This document shows, piece by piece, positions 8,201-16,682 of a stretch of 64,000 nucleotides of DNA (position 1 is the stretch's first letter; every line of letters begins with the position of its first letter). Source of the DNA: Streptacidiphilus sp. ASG 303 (GTDB lineage: Bacteria > Actinomycetota > Actinomycetes > Streptomycetales > Streptomycetaceae); contig NZ_JAJLRA010000021.1 of NCBI RefSeq assembly GCF_020991365.1, positions 1 through 64,000 on the forward strand, in the 5' to 3' direction. The notes under the pieces are model-generated. The model searched no databases and had not been told where the DNA came from. It saw only the letters and a list, made by a program, of their open reading frames with translations. The translations under genes and the position numbers were made by a program.

Positions 8201-10854
8201 GGGTTGATGCCGCGCTGGACCAAACGTTCGGCGACGGCGGCGCCATGGCTGTCGAGGCTGGGCACGCGGCTGAGGCGGTTGTAGAGCTCGGCTTCTTCTG
8301 CCGGGTCGGGGAGGTTGTCGTCGAGGTCGTCGTCGAGGTCCGCGCCCCGAGGCTTTTGGAGCTTCTCCCAGGCGTCAAAGGTTTCCGGGTCGCGGGGGCG
8401 CAGTCGGGCGCGTGCGGCCTTGGCCGTCTCCTTGTCCACGGGGTTGTCGGGGGACTTGCGGTAGAAACCCGATACGGCCGCGAGATCGGCGACCGGATCG
8501 CCCTGGCCCTCGACCTCTTCGGCGAGCAGCAGGCGCAAGAGGTCCTGGTAGTGGCGCAGCCCCAGACCCGCAGACAGCTTCGCCGCGTCCTGGCGGCTGT
8601 CGGAGAAGATCACGGCCTGCCGGTTCGGCAGGAGGGAGAGGATCCCGGTGGTCAGAACCTGGTTGACCTTTTCGAAACCGGTGCGCATGGACCTGACCGG
8701 TGTGCGCAGGCGACGCGAGTCCTTCAGACTGAGGCGTTCGCTGCCAACCTGCTTGAGCTCCCAGTCGTCGCCGCAGTTGGGGCATTGGGTCGGAGCCGCG
8801 GGGAGGCCCTCCGCCTTGATCCGGGGGCGTCCTTTCTTGGGCTGCGGCACGCTGGTGTGGAAGGACCAGCCGGTGTGGTTGCGCTGGTTGCGGAGGATTC
8901 CGGTGCGCGGATCGTAATGGCTGCGCTTGAACTTGAAGTCGGCGCTCAGCGTGCCCTTGTCCGAGGTGGAGCTCCACTCCAGCTTCTCTACCGCGGGGTC
9001 TTCCTTGCGCGGCCAGTACACGATGTAGTTGGCCGCACTGGGCCCCAGGGCAGCGGCGTCGGGCAGCGAGTCGAGATCGGGCAGATCCGCGAGCAGGCCG
9101 GCTTCGAAGGCGCGTCCCTTCTCCGCGTTGCGGAAGGCCGATGCCGGTGCGTACCCGCCCAGGAATACGTCTCCGCAGTTCTGGCAGTAGAGGAGTTCCA
9201 GTACGCGTGCGTTGCAGCTGCAGCGCGGCGTGGGGCGCGAGAACAGCTTGCCGACGGTCCTCTCCATGCCTTCGGGGCGCGGAGCGTAGGGGCAGTGGGG
9301 GTCTGAGCAGGCCCAGACGCCGGGGATGTTGCGAAAGAAGAGGTGTCCACGCAGCTTGGGGGTCCGCGGGTCGGCCGAGCGGCGCAGAGCGGTGAGGACT
9401 CCGCGCAGTGCCTTCTCCTGAGTGGCCGTGCCGACGCCAGGGAAGAGGCGGGCGGCGATGGCGGTGTCGAAGTCGGCGATGAGCCGGTCGCCGTCGCGCA
9501 GGGCGTTGACGAAGGCGTCGCCGGCGCCGGTGTCTGCCAGGAGCTGGTCGGCCTCAGCGGGACCGGAATCGGGGTCCAGGGCGGCGTAGGTATCGGCGTG
9601 CTGTGAGATATCGGTGCGAGTGTGTGTCGGCAGCACGAGCTGGCCACCGAGGACTTCGAACCGGTTGCGGTCGACGCCGAAAAACTCCTGCAAAAAGTCC
9701 AGGTCGCGCGGGGCTTCGAGGGAGGCGGATGCGGCCAGGATGCGGAACTTGTCCGGCCTATGGTCCAGACCGAGGCGGTGGCGCAGGTTGCGCAGGAGGT
9801 AGGCGATCTCTGTGCCTGCGGTGCCGCGGTACATGTGGAGCTCGTCGACAACCAGGGTGAAGCGGGCGTCGGGCACTTCCTCCAGCCAGCGGCGCGTCTT
9901 ATCGAAGATCTGCGATTCACGCGAGCGCATCAGCATGACATTGAGCATGCTGTAGTTCGTAATCAGGATGTCGGGTGGAGCCTGGATCATGTCCCAGCGG
10001 CAGCGCATCTCCGCGCCATCCAGCCGGGGGATGAAATGGCGGCCGTCGCCAGGGGCTTTCTGCGCCTGGCGCGAGCGCTCCTCGGTGGCGGCGAACTCCT
10101 TGCGCAGCGTCTTGACACCGGCTGCCGAGCCGATCTCGCCGGGGACGGGGGTCGCTCCGGTGTAGCGGCCGAAGTAGAAGCGGTGGCCCGGCCGCGACCG
10201 GGCGAGCCACGTCCTGACGGCGTCGCTGTCCAACGCCCTGCGCAGGCGCATCATCTGGTCGTCGACGAGCGCATTCATCGGGTACAGGACCAGGGCGCGT
10301 ACTGCTGCGTACCGACCGGCCTCGCCTGCCCGCTGAGGCTGGTAGTCGCCGTCTGGAGAGGCCCACCAGCGGTTTGCCGACAGGGATGCGACCGGCCAGT
10401 CGGCCGACTCGCGGACGAGGTCGGCCAGGACGGGCAGCATGAACGACTCCGTCTTGCCCGACCCCGTCCCGGCCGTGACGACCACGTCGCGGCCATCCCG
10501 GACAGCGGCGGCCAGGGCCCGGTGCTGGTGCTCGTATAGGGAGGGCACACCCTGCAGGAGCCCGAGCTGCACCAGTTCCGCGAGGTCGGGGTGGGCCCCT
10601 GCTGCCTTCACTGATTCCGCGATGCCCACATCCATCTGGACGTAGCGAGGGCGGACTTCCAGCAGGGGACGCCGCCAGGCTCCGCCGTTCACATCGAACA
10701 GGTCCTGGCGCTCGCGTTCGAGGTTCTCGTCAGCGAGCCCGAACGGCGTGTTGTAGTAGCGAAAGAGCGCGTCCTTCAAATGCTCGAACGAACCAAGGAT
10801 ATCCACGTCCCGCTCGGCACTGCCGGGCTGCTGCACAGCGCTGTCACTCATCAT
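5263..10854 (-). CDS. Large DEAD/DEAH-box helicase with DUF1998-type C-terminus (DruE-like)
   Basis: This 1,863-aa superfamily 2 helicase has motif I TAGTGSGKTESF (about residue 127), Ia LYPMNALVDDQ, a DEAH-type DELH box, motif III ASASL, and VI QRVGRAGRR preceded by EAGVDIG. Several CxxC pairs (CQNCGD, CPNCGDDW, CSACRRRH with CTKCRRP) suggest zinc-binding inserts between the helicase lobes. The end has the CRGSCYQCLRDYTN cysteine cluster of DUF1998 proteins. Its size and architecture fit DruE of Druantia systems better than the shorter YprA/MrfA helicases or the separate DrmA/DrmB of DISARM. ATG 10854 (or 10851), with GGGGGAG upstream, overlaps the end of the previous gene. An upstream in-frame start at 10941 lies inside that gene and is rejected. 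The helicase call is firm; defence is inferred. Confidence 0.85.
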   Translation of the reverse strand: MMSDSAVQQPGSAERDVDILGSFEHLKDALFRYYNTPFGLADENLERERQDLFDVNGGAWRRPLLEVRPRYVQMDVGIAESVKAAGAHPDLAELVQLGLLQGVPSLYEHQHRALAAAVRDGRDVVVTAGTGSGKTESFMLPVLADLVRESADWPVASLSANRWWASPDGDYQPQRAGEAGRYAAVRALVLYPMNALVDDQMMRLRRALDSDAVRTWLARSRPGHRFYFGRYTGATPVPGEIGSAAGVKTLRKEFAATEERSRQAQKAPGDGRHFIPRLDGAEMRCRWDMIQAPPDILITNYSMLNVMLMRSRESQIFDKTRRWLEEVPDARFTLVVDELHMYRGTAGTEIAYLLRNLRHRLGLDHRPDKFRILAASASLEAPRDLDFLQEFFGVDRNRFEVLGGQLVLPTHTRTDISQHADTYAALDPDSGPAEADQLLADTGAGDAFVNALRDGDRLIADFDTAIAARLFPGVGTATQEKALRGVLTALRRSADPRTPKLRGHLFFRNIPGVWACSDPHCPYAPRPEGMERTVGKLFSRPTPRCSCNARVLELLYCQNCGDVFLGGYAPASAFRNAEKGRAFEAGLLADLPDLDSLPDAAALGPSAANYIVYWPRKEDPAVEKLEWSSTSDKGTLSADFKFKRSHYDPRTGILRNQRNHTGWSFHTSVPQPKKGRPRIKAEGLPAAPTQCPNCGDDWELKQVGSERLSLKDSRRLRTPVRSMRTGFEKVNQVLTTGILSLLPNRQAVIFSDSRQDAAKLSAGLGLRHYQDLLRLLLAEEVEGQGDPVADLAAVSGFYRKSPDNPVDKETAKAARARLRPRDPETFDAWEKLQKPRGADLDDDLDDNLPDPAEEAELYNRLSRVPSLDSHGAAVAERLVQRGINPGGPKASLQQTSYQRGAQPQPWASLYQWPETPSGKVRDESTLVLSERQEQLRHDIREALTSELLNGLFGSAGRDFESLGLGWLTLATDQALLEAERASDAALARASLRVLGHMRRFAGLRSPADEPPRKLRDFWASAADHLGQDPDDLRKTAERFWGDAVKKYVIQPEHVALRHGREVSWTCSACRRRHLHPGVGICTKCRRPLPAAPEPFEGADADYYAWMARRRVGDFRLSAAELTGQTDRLDAQARQARFQGIFLDGKEHQLPDTLDVLSVTTTMEAGVDIGPLSAVLMANMPPTRFNYQQRVGRAGRRTSPVALALTVCRGRSHDEHYFQDPQRITNDPTPPPYLSTDMKDIYQRVLAAEVLRRAFDAVQGAAGDDTAADPTRNVHGQFGRTADWPAASEAVSLWIKSHDAEIRGLAEALADRTRSTWPPARAAAWVAQELVNRVTCIADEPRGHHELSQRLAESGLLPMFGFPTSARYLYTKRPYDSYPWPPSGVVDRSLDIAISQFAPGAETVKDGQVHTAVGAVAFEPAGRSPRTVEEPLGRPVLIGICRACGHLAEDVQALPEQEDAPPQPCRACEAADGSYREVELREPAGFYSAGKARDFDGNFAWRARSLAPRTAADLEHGAPRKIAAPGMVVHAGKGERYAVNDNGGRLFNFAKVGPTARWSGAYLETGAADLFPWLAKDIAADEEPLITAIGATQRTDLFLLGPQTGEIPALGLRLNLTSVPQSTGFPDDRSGRRAAWYSLAALLRTAAGSLLQVQPNEIASGIHGAGSGSSKARTFAFLSDTLDNGAGYCTHLAEREIFEQLMTTANSMLADFADGVHGRDCRGSCYQCLRDYTNMAYHSLLDWRLAGELLAILQGTGAVGSQRGRLAAGLLRNWASDFPSSDAEFVDDLGGTGPAVLFEERVWVAAKGPFETADATLSSPRIRSVRDAAAADSRGVSDVVFVDDFLLDKAPARVSAMLADFDGM

Positions 10855-11794
10855 CGTTCTCCCCCAGGTGTTGTCCGAGCGATTGTGCGATCTTGATGGC
10901 GATGGCGTTGGGCACGTTGTCGTAGGCGAGGTTTTCGGCATGGGCGTTGATGCGGGGCCCGAGGCCGCAGCACATCACCGCTACCCGCCGGTGCAGGTCG
11001 GGCAGTGGGTATCCCCAGTCAACAAAGAGGGTCCCGAGCCTCTCACGCCCGGAGTCCTTCTCGGGGCGCCAGCGCAGCACGTCCGCTGCCCGGCCCCGGG
11101 TCTGCAGCATGAGGTAGACGCCCTGCTCATGACTCGTCTCGTACCACTGGCCGTCGCGCAGGATCTGGCATACGCGCTTGCTGTCGCGCCGCTTGAGCCG
11201 GTACAGACTCTCGCCCTGGGGCCGAAGGACGGGGCGGTATTTGCTGCGCTCGAGGTCGTACTGTTCCAGCGGTCTACCGAACTCCGGTGCAGAGGTCGGC
11301 GCTCCAGGGCTCAAAGGCGGCAGCAGCGCTGCTGCTTGCAGTGCGAAGCACGGCGTGTACGAGACGCCGAGCTCGGTCGCCCAGCATGCGAGCCCTGCTT
11401 CGTCGTCGAACTGGACGATGAGGGATGGGGGCAAGGGGATGTCCCTGGGCGGGCGGGCGCTGGGCACCTGGAACAGTTCCAGCAAGCCGTCCTGCAGCGC
11501 TTGCTCTACGCGCGCTTCGAACGCGGCCGTCCGGCTCCCGGTGAGTACCGCCAGCCCCCGCGCCTGCGGCAGGCGGGTCAGGACTGGCGGCGCTGCGCAC
11601 CAGCGTCTGTTGTGCCAGTCGATGTCCATGTAGGCCAGGGAGACTGCGTCACGCAGCCAGCGGCCCGAGGCACCCGGTTCGATGTCCGGGCAGTACTTGG
11701 ATGCCAGCCACCACATGCCCTGCTTGATGTCGGACAGCGTGCCAGCGCCCTGCTCGCTCAGCCAGCGCAGCAGCAGGCCTCCTGTGTCCGTCAT
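10844..11794 (-). CDS. Unrecognised 316-aa protein of the putative defence cassette
   Basis: I do not recognise this family. The N-terminal 100 residues look mostly helical and could include a winged-helix-like fold (the segment LLLRWLSEQGAGTLSDIKQG resembles a DNA-binding start). The middle is proline-rich and mixed, and the end is acidic (ENDDE). No catalytic motif is visible. The start at ATG 11794 overlaps the stop of the upstream gene in TGATG, with GGGGAG upstream. The longer frame from 11848 would overlap that gene by 55 nt and is less likely. Its last codons overlap the helicase start (ATGATGAGTGA), so all three products should be made together. A role as an adaptor or loader for the helicase is a guess from position. 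Confidence 0.75.
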   Translation of the reverse strand: MTDTGGLLLRWLSEQGAGTLSDIKQGMWWLASKYCPDIEPGASGRWLRDAVSLAYMDIDWHNRRWCAAPPVLTRLPQARGLAVLTGSRTAAFEARVEQALQDGLLELFQVPSARPPRDIPLPPSLIVQFDDEAGLACWATELGVSYTPCFALQAAALLPPLSPGAPTSAPEFGRPLEQYDLERSKYRPVLRPQGESLYRLKRRDSKRVCQILRDGQWYETSHEQGVYLMLQTRGRAADVLRWRPEKDSGRERLGTLFVDWGYPLPDLHRRVAVMCCGLGPRINAHAENLAYDNVPNAIAIKIAQSLGQHLGENDDE

Positions 11795-13887
11795 CAGGCT
11801 CCCCGCCTTCCGCTGATCGCTTCTGCTGCCGCTACGTAGTCCAGCCATGCGGGGTCTTGCAGGCGCGGGGCGGCGCTAAGGACAGCGTACGCCCAGGTGT
11901 AGTCGTCAGGCTCTGGAGCGGGGGCGGGTATGTGCTCTGCTGCTGCCAGCGCCCTGACCGACCAGCGGGCCGTTGTCCGGTAGACCAGCCAGACATAGCC
12001 GTCCGGTACCTCGACCTCTAGGCAGGGGCCGAGCGCCTGCTCGGGCAGGCGGGAGGTCATCCAAGCGGGGACTGGCTGCTGCTTGGCCTGGCGCACTCCA
12101 CCGTAGGGATCGAGCAGCACGGCTTCCAGGACGCTTGAGCGCAGCAGCTCGATCCGCGGGGTGCGGATGCTGTCCGGCGCCGCCGCACCGCGGATGACGG
12201 TCCGAGAGCCTGCTGCGTCGCTCACCTCTGGCCAGGCGGTGCCGTCGCACGGGTACCCGAGCGTTCCGGTACCGGGCGGCAGTCCCTCATGCAGCCCATC
12301 GTGCAGCGTGAAGACCTGGCTGCTGTCCGCCGTACCCACACGGTGCTCTCCCTCTTCCAGGGGGACGATGCAGAGCGGGAAAGGCACCCGCGGGTCGCGC
12401 CGAAGCTTCTCGGTGCGGCCATCGAGGACGACTTCTACCTGACCGTCGGAAGAATCGCTGGCCGGCAGCAGGAGGTCGGGAGCGCCGCCGCGGAGGAAGT
12501 GGCCCGCTACACCCGCACCCGCCCGGTACTCGGGGGCGATGCGCAGCCCGCCGGACAGTGCAGTGCGGTGCCGGATCTGGGGCTGGAGGACGTGCGCGTG
12601 GTCTCCGCCCTGGTCGAGGGTGCGGGCGAAGGCCGACCCGTTGACGGCGCGCACGCCCTTGAACAGCTTCCACCCCGGCACCGGCGCCGACGCTTCGCGG
12701 ACGGTGCGGCCGCCGAGGGCGTTTACCATGGAGCGCACTGCGCTGACTGTAGAGTCAGCGGCCAGGATCCAGTGCTGCTCGCCGGGCTCGAAGTACTCAG
12801 TGCTCACCCACTCGCCCATATGCGGGTGCAGCCGCAGCAGCACTACCTGCTGCGGCGCCCACTCAAGGACCAGTTCGTCGCCCTCGAGGCGCAGGCCGTG
12901 GCCCAGTTGCTGCCAGGAGGGGTGCAGTGACTCCAGCCCCTCGTAGACGCCCCCGTACCCCTTGTGCAGCGTGAACGTGCGTCCGCCTGGCATGGTGACG
13001 TGCGTGTCGTTGATGTCGTCGCACGCCTCGGCGAGCCATTCCAGACGCCTGCCTCGGTCTGCGACTACGAGCCTCAGTCCCAAGGCACGGCGCCGGTGCT
13101 CGCGCTCCGGCTCGTGAAGGGTGCCGTCCCAGGCATCAGCGAGCCGCTTGACCAGGCTGGCGATCAGAGTGTCGCTCGTGTCCGGGGCGCTGGCAAGCTC
13201 CTCCATGAGCCGGGGCGACAGGCGCCGGTCCCGCCCCGATGTCCATACCCGCAGGCGCCGCAGCAGCTCCCGGCCGGAGATTTCGTCGGGGTTGTGCGGA
13301 CGCAAGCGGGTGGCGGCAAAGAAGCGGGTGAGGATCTGCCGGTCCGAACCCCGGACCAATGCCTGTGAGATGGGGTAGCCGGTCTTCCAGCGGAACTCGT
13401 CGGTGCTGACCGTGCTGGTGCCGTAGAGACCGCATGTCTGCTCGAGCCAGGTGTCGAGTTCCTCCCACATTACTGCGACGTCCTCGAAGGCGTGCACGAG
13501 CTTGTTCGCCCGAAAGCTGGAAGGTTGCTCGCCGAACAGCTGGATCCACCGCCCGTAGAAGTTGGTCTTCAGCATGCCGTCGGAGGACTCCATACGGGTA
13601 GCCGCCAGCACGGACAGCGCCAGCACCGGAAGGCTCGGAGGCGGGCCCTGAATCCCGAGCTTGGCCCACAACTCACACTCGCGCTGGATGCTGCTGAATA
13701 GCGGCCCGTACGGATCGCTCCAGTTCAACTCGTCAGCGACGGCCTGGGGCAGGCCCGTTCCTACACGCTCGGCCAGCTCTCGTTCGACCTCTGCGTCGAT
13801 GTACAGGACGGTGCTCCGCTGCGCGTTGCCTGCACCGAAAAACTTTGCAGAAAGCACCTCGTGCCACTGCTTGTACTCAGCCCTCAT
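11794..13887 (-). CDS. Unrecognised 697-aa protein, first gene of the putative defence cassette
   Basis: I do not recognise this protein. It is soluble in appearance, with no signal peptide or membrane segments. The N-terminal half is helix-rich and highly charged; the C-terminal half is richer in beta-like segments (for example GDELVLEWAPQQVVLLRLHP and the following 200 residues). No nuclease, methylase or ATPase motif is obvious. It has no resemblance that I can see to DruH, DruA-D, DrmC or PglX. ATG 13887 follows GGAAAGG at a short distance. It is coupled to the next gene by a TGATG overlap. Its position as the first gene suggests a sensor or scaffold, which is inference only. Confidence 0.75.
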   Translation of the reverse strand: MRAEYKQWHEVLSAKFFGAGNAQRSTVLYIDAEVERELAERVGTGLPQAVADELNWSDPYGPLFSSIQRECELWAKLGIQGPPPSLPVLALSVLAATRMESSDGMLKTNFYGRWIQLFGEQPSSFRANKLVHAFEDVAVMWEELDTWLEQTCGLYGTSTVSTDEFRWKTGYPISQALVRGSDRQILTRFFAATRLRPHNPDEISGRELLRRLRVWTSGRDRRLSPRLMEELASAPDTSDTLIASLVKRLADAWDGTLHEPEREHRRRALGLRLVVADRGRRLEWLAEACDDINDTHVTMPGGRTFTLHKGYGGVYEGLESLHPSWQQLGHGLRLEGDELVLEWAPQQVVLLRLHPHMGEWVSTEYFEPGEQHWILAADSTVSAVRSMVNALGGRTVREASAPVPGWKLFKGVRAVNGSAFARTLDQGGDHAHVLQPQIRHRTALSGGLRIAPEYRAGAGVAGHFLRGGAPDLLLPASDSSDGQVEVVLDGRTEKLRRDPRVPFPLCIVPLEEGEHRVGTADSSQVFTLHDGLHEGLPPGTGTLGYPCDGTAWPEVSDAAGSRTVIRGAAAPDSIRTPRIELLRSSVLEAVLLDPYGGVRQAKQQPVPAWMTSRLPEQALGPCLEVEVPDGYVWLVYRTTARWSVRALAAAEHIPAPAPEPDDYTWAYAVLSAAPRLQDPAWLDYVAAAEAISGRRGA

Positions 13888-14229
13888 CTAACCTTTCCAG
13901 CTTCCCCACCCGCGGTCGCTTGCCGGCCTAGGGCTGCGGACGCACATCCCCGAACCCCCGGTGCGCCCCCACAGGGTATGGCACGGCCTCCAGCCCAGTC
14001 TGACCACGTTACTCACGGGGCCTCTTACGCGGTAGGCATGTGTACATGCCCGCCGCCCTTGCGACTTGCTGACGCATCAGTGCCCGCACTCTTCCCTCGG
14101 CCAAAGGCGGCCAGGAAGCCCGCAGCCCTTCCTGCATCCGGGCGGTGCCTCGTTCCGCGACTGGACCGGCGATCGGAACTGGGTTGTTCAGCCCGGCTGC
14201 GGGTTGCCTTAGCTGTGCCGTAGCAGATG
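13888..14229. other. Gene-free stretch upstream of the defence cassette
   Basis: This stretch should hold the leftward promoter of the 697-aa gene, but no clear -35/-10 pair was found. ORFs here are short and Arg/Ala-rich in several frames at once, as expected for non-coding GC-rich DNA. Confidence 0.4.
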
Positions 14230-14307
14230 GGGCCTCCCCCTGAGTGGTGGACACGCTGATACTGGATCTGCTTGATCCGGAGGAAGCGAGACACCGCCGA
14301 TGGCGAT
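14230..14307 (+). mobile_element. Possible left-end remnant of an IS3-family element
   Basis: A CCCCTGAGTGGTGGACAC-like stretch is followed by GGAGGAAGCGAGA and ATGGCGATGAAGGA at 14300. This resembles the left end and OrfA start (MAMKD/E) of Streptomyces IS3-type elements as I remember them. The coding sequence stops resembling OrfA after four codons, where the next insertion sequence begins. No right end was found. Confidence 0.4.
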
Positions 14308-15199
14308 GAAGGAGCCGTTTCAGCGGGGGCTCGATCGGGTGACGTCCGAGCAGCGCTGCAGGAGTGCAGAACGGACGAGGCTCCCGGGCGGTTGAGCGAG
14401 GTGTCTGACGCCTCAACCCGCCCACCGGGGAGCCTCGATGCTCCTCTGTCCTGCAGCACTGGACCTGCCGCATGCGCTCGTGGAGCGGGTGACCGTGCTC
14501 ATCGTCACCCGCGAGGGTGACCGGCGGTGCAAGCTCCGCCCCTCCCAGCGGGCCCTGGTCGCGCTGGTGCACCGGCGCAGGCACGACACCCTCGCCCAGA
14601 TCGCGGCCGGCTTCGGCATCAGCGTCGGCACCGCCCACGCCTACGTCCGCTCCGTCACCGGCCTGCCCGCCCGCCACGCGCCCGGCCTGACCCGCGCCCT
14701 GCGCGAAGCGGAGGCCGAGGATGTCGTGGTCGACGGCACGCTCGCCGAATGCGACCGCCTCGGCGACGGCCGGGCCGACTACAGCGGCAAGCACCGCCGC
14801 CACGGGGTGAACCTCCAGGTGGTCACCGACCCCCAAGGAGAGATCGTGTGGATCTCCCGGGCGCTGCCCGAGCGCACCCACGATCTGACCTCGGCCCGCA
14901 CCCACCGCATCATCACCATCTGCGAGCGCCTGGGCATCCCCGCCCTGGCCGACCTGGCCTACACCGGGGCCGGCGGCACCTTCGCCGTCCCCACCCGACG
15001 CCGCCCCGGCCAGGACCTCACCGCCAAGCAACGGCCGCTGAACCGAGCCCACGCCCGCCTGCGCTGCCCCGTCGGACGCGGCATGGCCACCCTGAAGAGC
15101 TGGCGGATCTTCCGCCACGCCCGCTGCAGCCCCAACCGGCTCACGTCAACCGTCAAGGCCATCCTCACCCTGGAGAGGCAACGCTGAAAGTGCTCACTC
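14308..15199 (+). mobile_element. IS5-family (DDE_Tnp_4 type) insertion sequence
   Basis: Imperfect inverted repeats of about 23 bp frame the gene: the left (14308-14330) contains TTTCAGCG and the right (15177-15199) contains CGCTGAAA, with further scattered matches. No clear target duplication is visible, so the exact ends are approximate. The element is of the same general type as the one at 357-1247 but not closely similar. Confidence 0.65.
14438..15187 (+). CDS. IS5-family transposase with the catalytic glutamate apparently lost
   Basis: This 249-aa transposase has ATG 14438 with GGGGAGC upstream. It has an HTH-like N-terminus ([18 protein letters not shown]) and a DDE domain with aspartates in [10 protein letters not shown] and ALADLAYTG. 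Where relatives carry PVER in the third catalytic segment (as in the 465-1238 gene), this protein reads [13 protein letters not shown], so glycine replaces glutamate; one base change (GAA or GAG to GGA or GGG) would explain it. The frame is otherwise intact. The enzyme is probably inactive, although an alternative glutamate elsewhere cannot be excluded. Confidence 0.75.
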   Translation: MLLCPAALDLPHALVERVTVLIVTREGDRRCKLRPSQRALVALVHRRRHDTLAQIAAGFGISVGTAHAYVRSVTGLPARHAPGLTRALREAEAEDVVVDGTLAECDRLGDGRADYSGKHRRHGVNLQVVTDPQGEIVWISRALPERTHDLTSARTHRIITICERLGIPALADLAYTGAGGTFAVPTRRRPGQDLTAKQRPLNRAHARLRCPVGRGMATLKSWRIFRHARCSPNRLTSTVKAILTLERQR

Positions 15200-15292
15200 G
15201 CCTGGAACCGTCCCCCACGACGTCCGCACCGGCTGCGTCGACCCCTCGTCCCCACCTTTCCCGAGCCTGGCGACCTGCCGGCGACTCGACGC

Positions 15293-15735
15293 GGGACACG
15301 GAGGGGGCCATTACCGTATTCGAGGTTTCGAGCGACCTGGCAGGCCTCGCCAAGGGGTGCGAGCGCACCTGGGCCTACGCGGGCAGCGCGGGGAACGCGA
15401 CTACCGAGCCGTCCTTGTCGCGGGCGATCTCAATCGCCACGTCTGTCGTGCGACTGCTGATCGTGACGCCGTCGCCCAGTTTGTGAATCCGGTGTGCCGC
15501 GCTCATGAGGCGATCGACCTCACTGGTCGTGAAGACGGGCAGCAGACCGTTCGGGCGTGCGATCTCCAGTGCCGACAGGCGTACCAGGACATCGGCGATG
15601 CCCGACTCCATTTCGTCGAGGCGCTGCTGGTCGCGCTTGAGTGCACGGGTGAAGCTCTCGAACGGATTGCCGGGGTTGCTCTGGGCGTGCTCGACGGCCT
15701 GGAGGATGACCACTCGCCGCATCAGCGCGATGGCC
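15293..15735. repeat. Copy 1 of a ~440-bp direct repeat
   Basis: The segment starts at GCGGGACACGGAGGGGGCCA and covers the last quarter of the 435-aa gene plus its downstream flank. A diverged second copy in the same orientation lies at about 19019-19461. Similarity stops abruptly on both sides (after GAGGATGACCACTCGCCGC here). Confidence 0.8.
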
Positions 15736-16682
15736 AGGGAAGCGAGTTCGATGTGGGTGCGGAAGGCGCCTCCATGGTCGTCGACGCCGGGAAACGACTT
15801 TGTCAGCGTGCCGAGTTCGACGGCCTCGCCTTCGGGCAATCTGTCGAGAGCGCTCTGCCATCGGGTCAGGCGGAGGTCAGCCTTGCTCAGTGCCGTGTCG
15901 ATGGTGTGCACCGCTGAGTCGAGTCCCAGCGAGACGCCGAGCTTGCCCTGGTCGAGCAGGATGGCGGTGGCCTTGTCGATAGCGGCGCGGCAGCCGTTGA
16001 GTGCGCTGTGCTCGTCGTCGAGTCTGTCCTGCTGAAGTTGCTCCAGCAGTTCCGTGATGTGTTCGATGGCCTGCTGGCGCTTGTGGTCGGCGTGCGCGCT
16101 CACCCCCACCGCCACGGCCATGAGCACGAGCGGAGCGGCCACGGTGAGCGCCGTGCCGCCGGCGGCCGCGGCACCCGCAGTCGCACCGGCCCCACCGACT
16201 GCGCCTGCCGCTGCCGCTCCTCCGACCGGTACGAATGTCGCATTGGCGGCGATGCCCGTTGAGTTCATGAGTGCACTGTGGATGCCGCCGACCGCCGCCT
16301 TCGACGCCATCGGACGAACGATGCCCTGCCCGAACTCGGCGGCGACCTTGGCCGGGACCACCATGCGATACAGATTTTCGCCGGACGCGGTTGCTCTGGC
16401 CGCCGTAAGGGAACCTCGGGTCGATTGCGTGATGAACTGTGACAGATGCTGCGCCAGGGGGCTCGCGGCGTCGAGCGGGATGCCGCGGCTGCGGTCGAGC
16501 TTGTCGGGCAGCGGATGCACCTCAAGCGTGACGATCGGCTCGTCGGCCAGGACGGCCAGTACTCCGCGCAGTTCAGCCAGGCGCTCAGCCGTCATCGACT
16601 CGCCCGCGGTCAACCCCGGCACTCGGACGTCAGCGGTCGCCAGCGCCCACACGGGCACAGTCGTCTTGCGGTCGTCAGTCAT
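15375..16682 (-). CDS. Unrecognised 435-aa protein with a Gly/Ala-rich membrane hairpin
   Basis: I do not recognise this family. Residues 1-140 look soluble. A long Gly/Ala-rich hydrophobic tract (about 145-195, ending ALTVAAPLVLMAVAVGVSAH) could form two membrane helices. A charged helical region follows (KRQQAIEHITELLEQLQQDR), then a mixed C-terminal domain. There is no signal peptide and no enzymatic motif. A soluble-hydrophobic hairpin-helical layout is seen in some membrane-acting toxins and abortive-infection proteins, but that is only an analogy. Its C-terminal 118 codons and downstream flank are repeated at 19019-19461. ATG 16682 gives the longest sensible protein; upstream there is GGGGGGAC. 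Confidence 0.65.
   Translation of the reverse strand: MTDDRKTTVPVWALATADVRVPGLTAGESMTAERLAELRGVLAVLADEPIVTLEVHPLPDKLDRSRGIPLDAASPLAQHLSQFITQSTRGSLTAARATASGENLYRMVVPAKVAAEFGQGIVRPMASKAAVGGIHSALMNSTGIAANATFVPVGGAAAAGAVGGAGATAGAAAAGGTALTVAAPLVLMAVAVGVSAHADHKRQQAIEHITELLEQLQQDRLDDEHSALNGCRAAIDKATAILLDQGKLGVSLGLDSAVHTIDTALSKADLRLTRWQSALDRLPEGEAVELGTLTKSFPGVDDHGGAFRTHIELASLAIALMRRVVILQAVEHAQSNPGNPFESFTRALKRDQQRLDEMESGIADVLVRLSALEIARPNGLLPVFTTSEVDRLMSAAHRIHKLGDGVTISSRTTDVAIEIARDKDGSVVAFPALPA

Noticed and set aside
5263-10854. Calling the cassette DISARM because of the DUF1998-type helicase
   Set aside because: DISARM has separate DrmA and DrmB, a PLD protein and a methylase. None of these is present, and helicase and DUF1998 are fused here.
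10855-10941. Upstream start (10941) for the helicase
   Set aside because: Its first 29 residues are Thr/Pro/Ser-rich and lie within the preceding gene. ATG 10854 has a ribosome site.
11794-11848. Longer start (11848) for the 316-aa gene
   Set aside because: The extra residues lie inside the 697-aa gene. The 11794 start has a ribosome site and a TGATG overlap, matching the local pattern.
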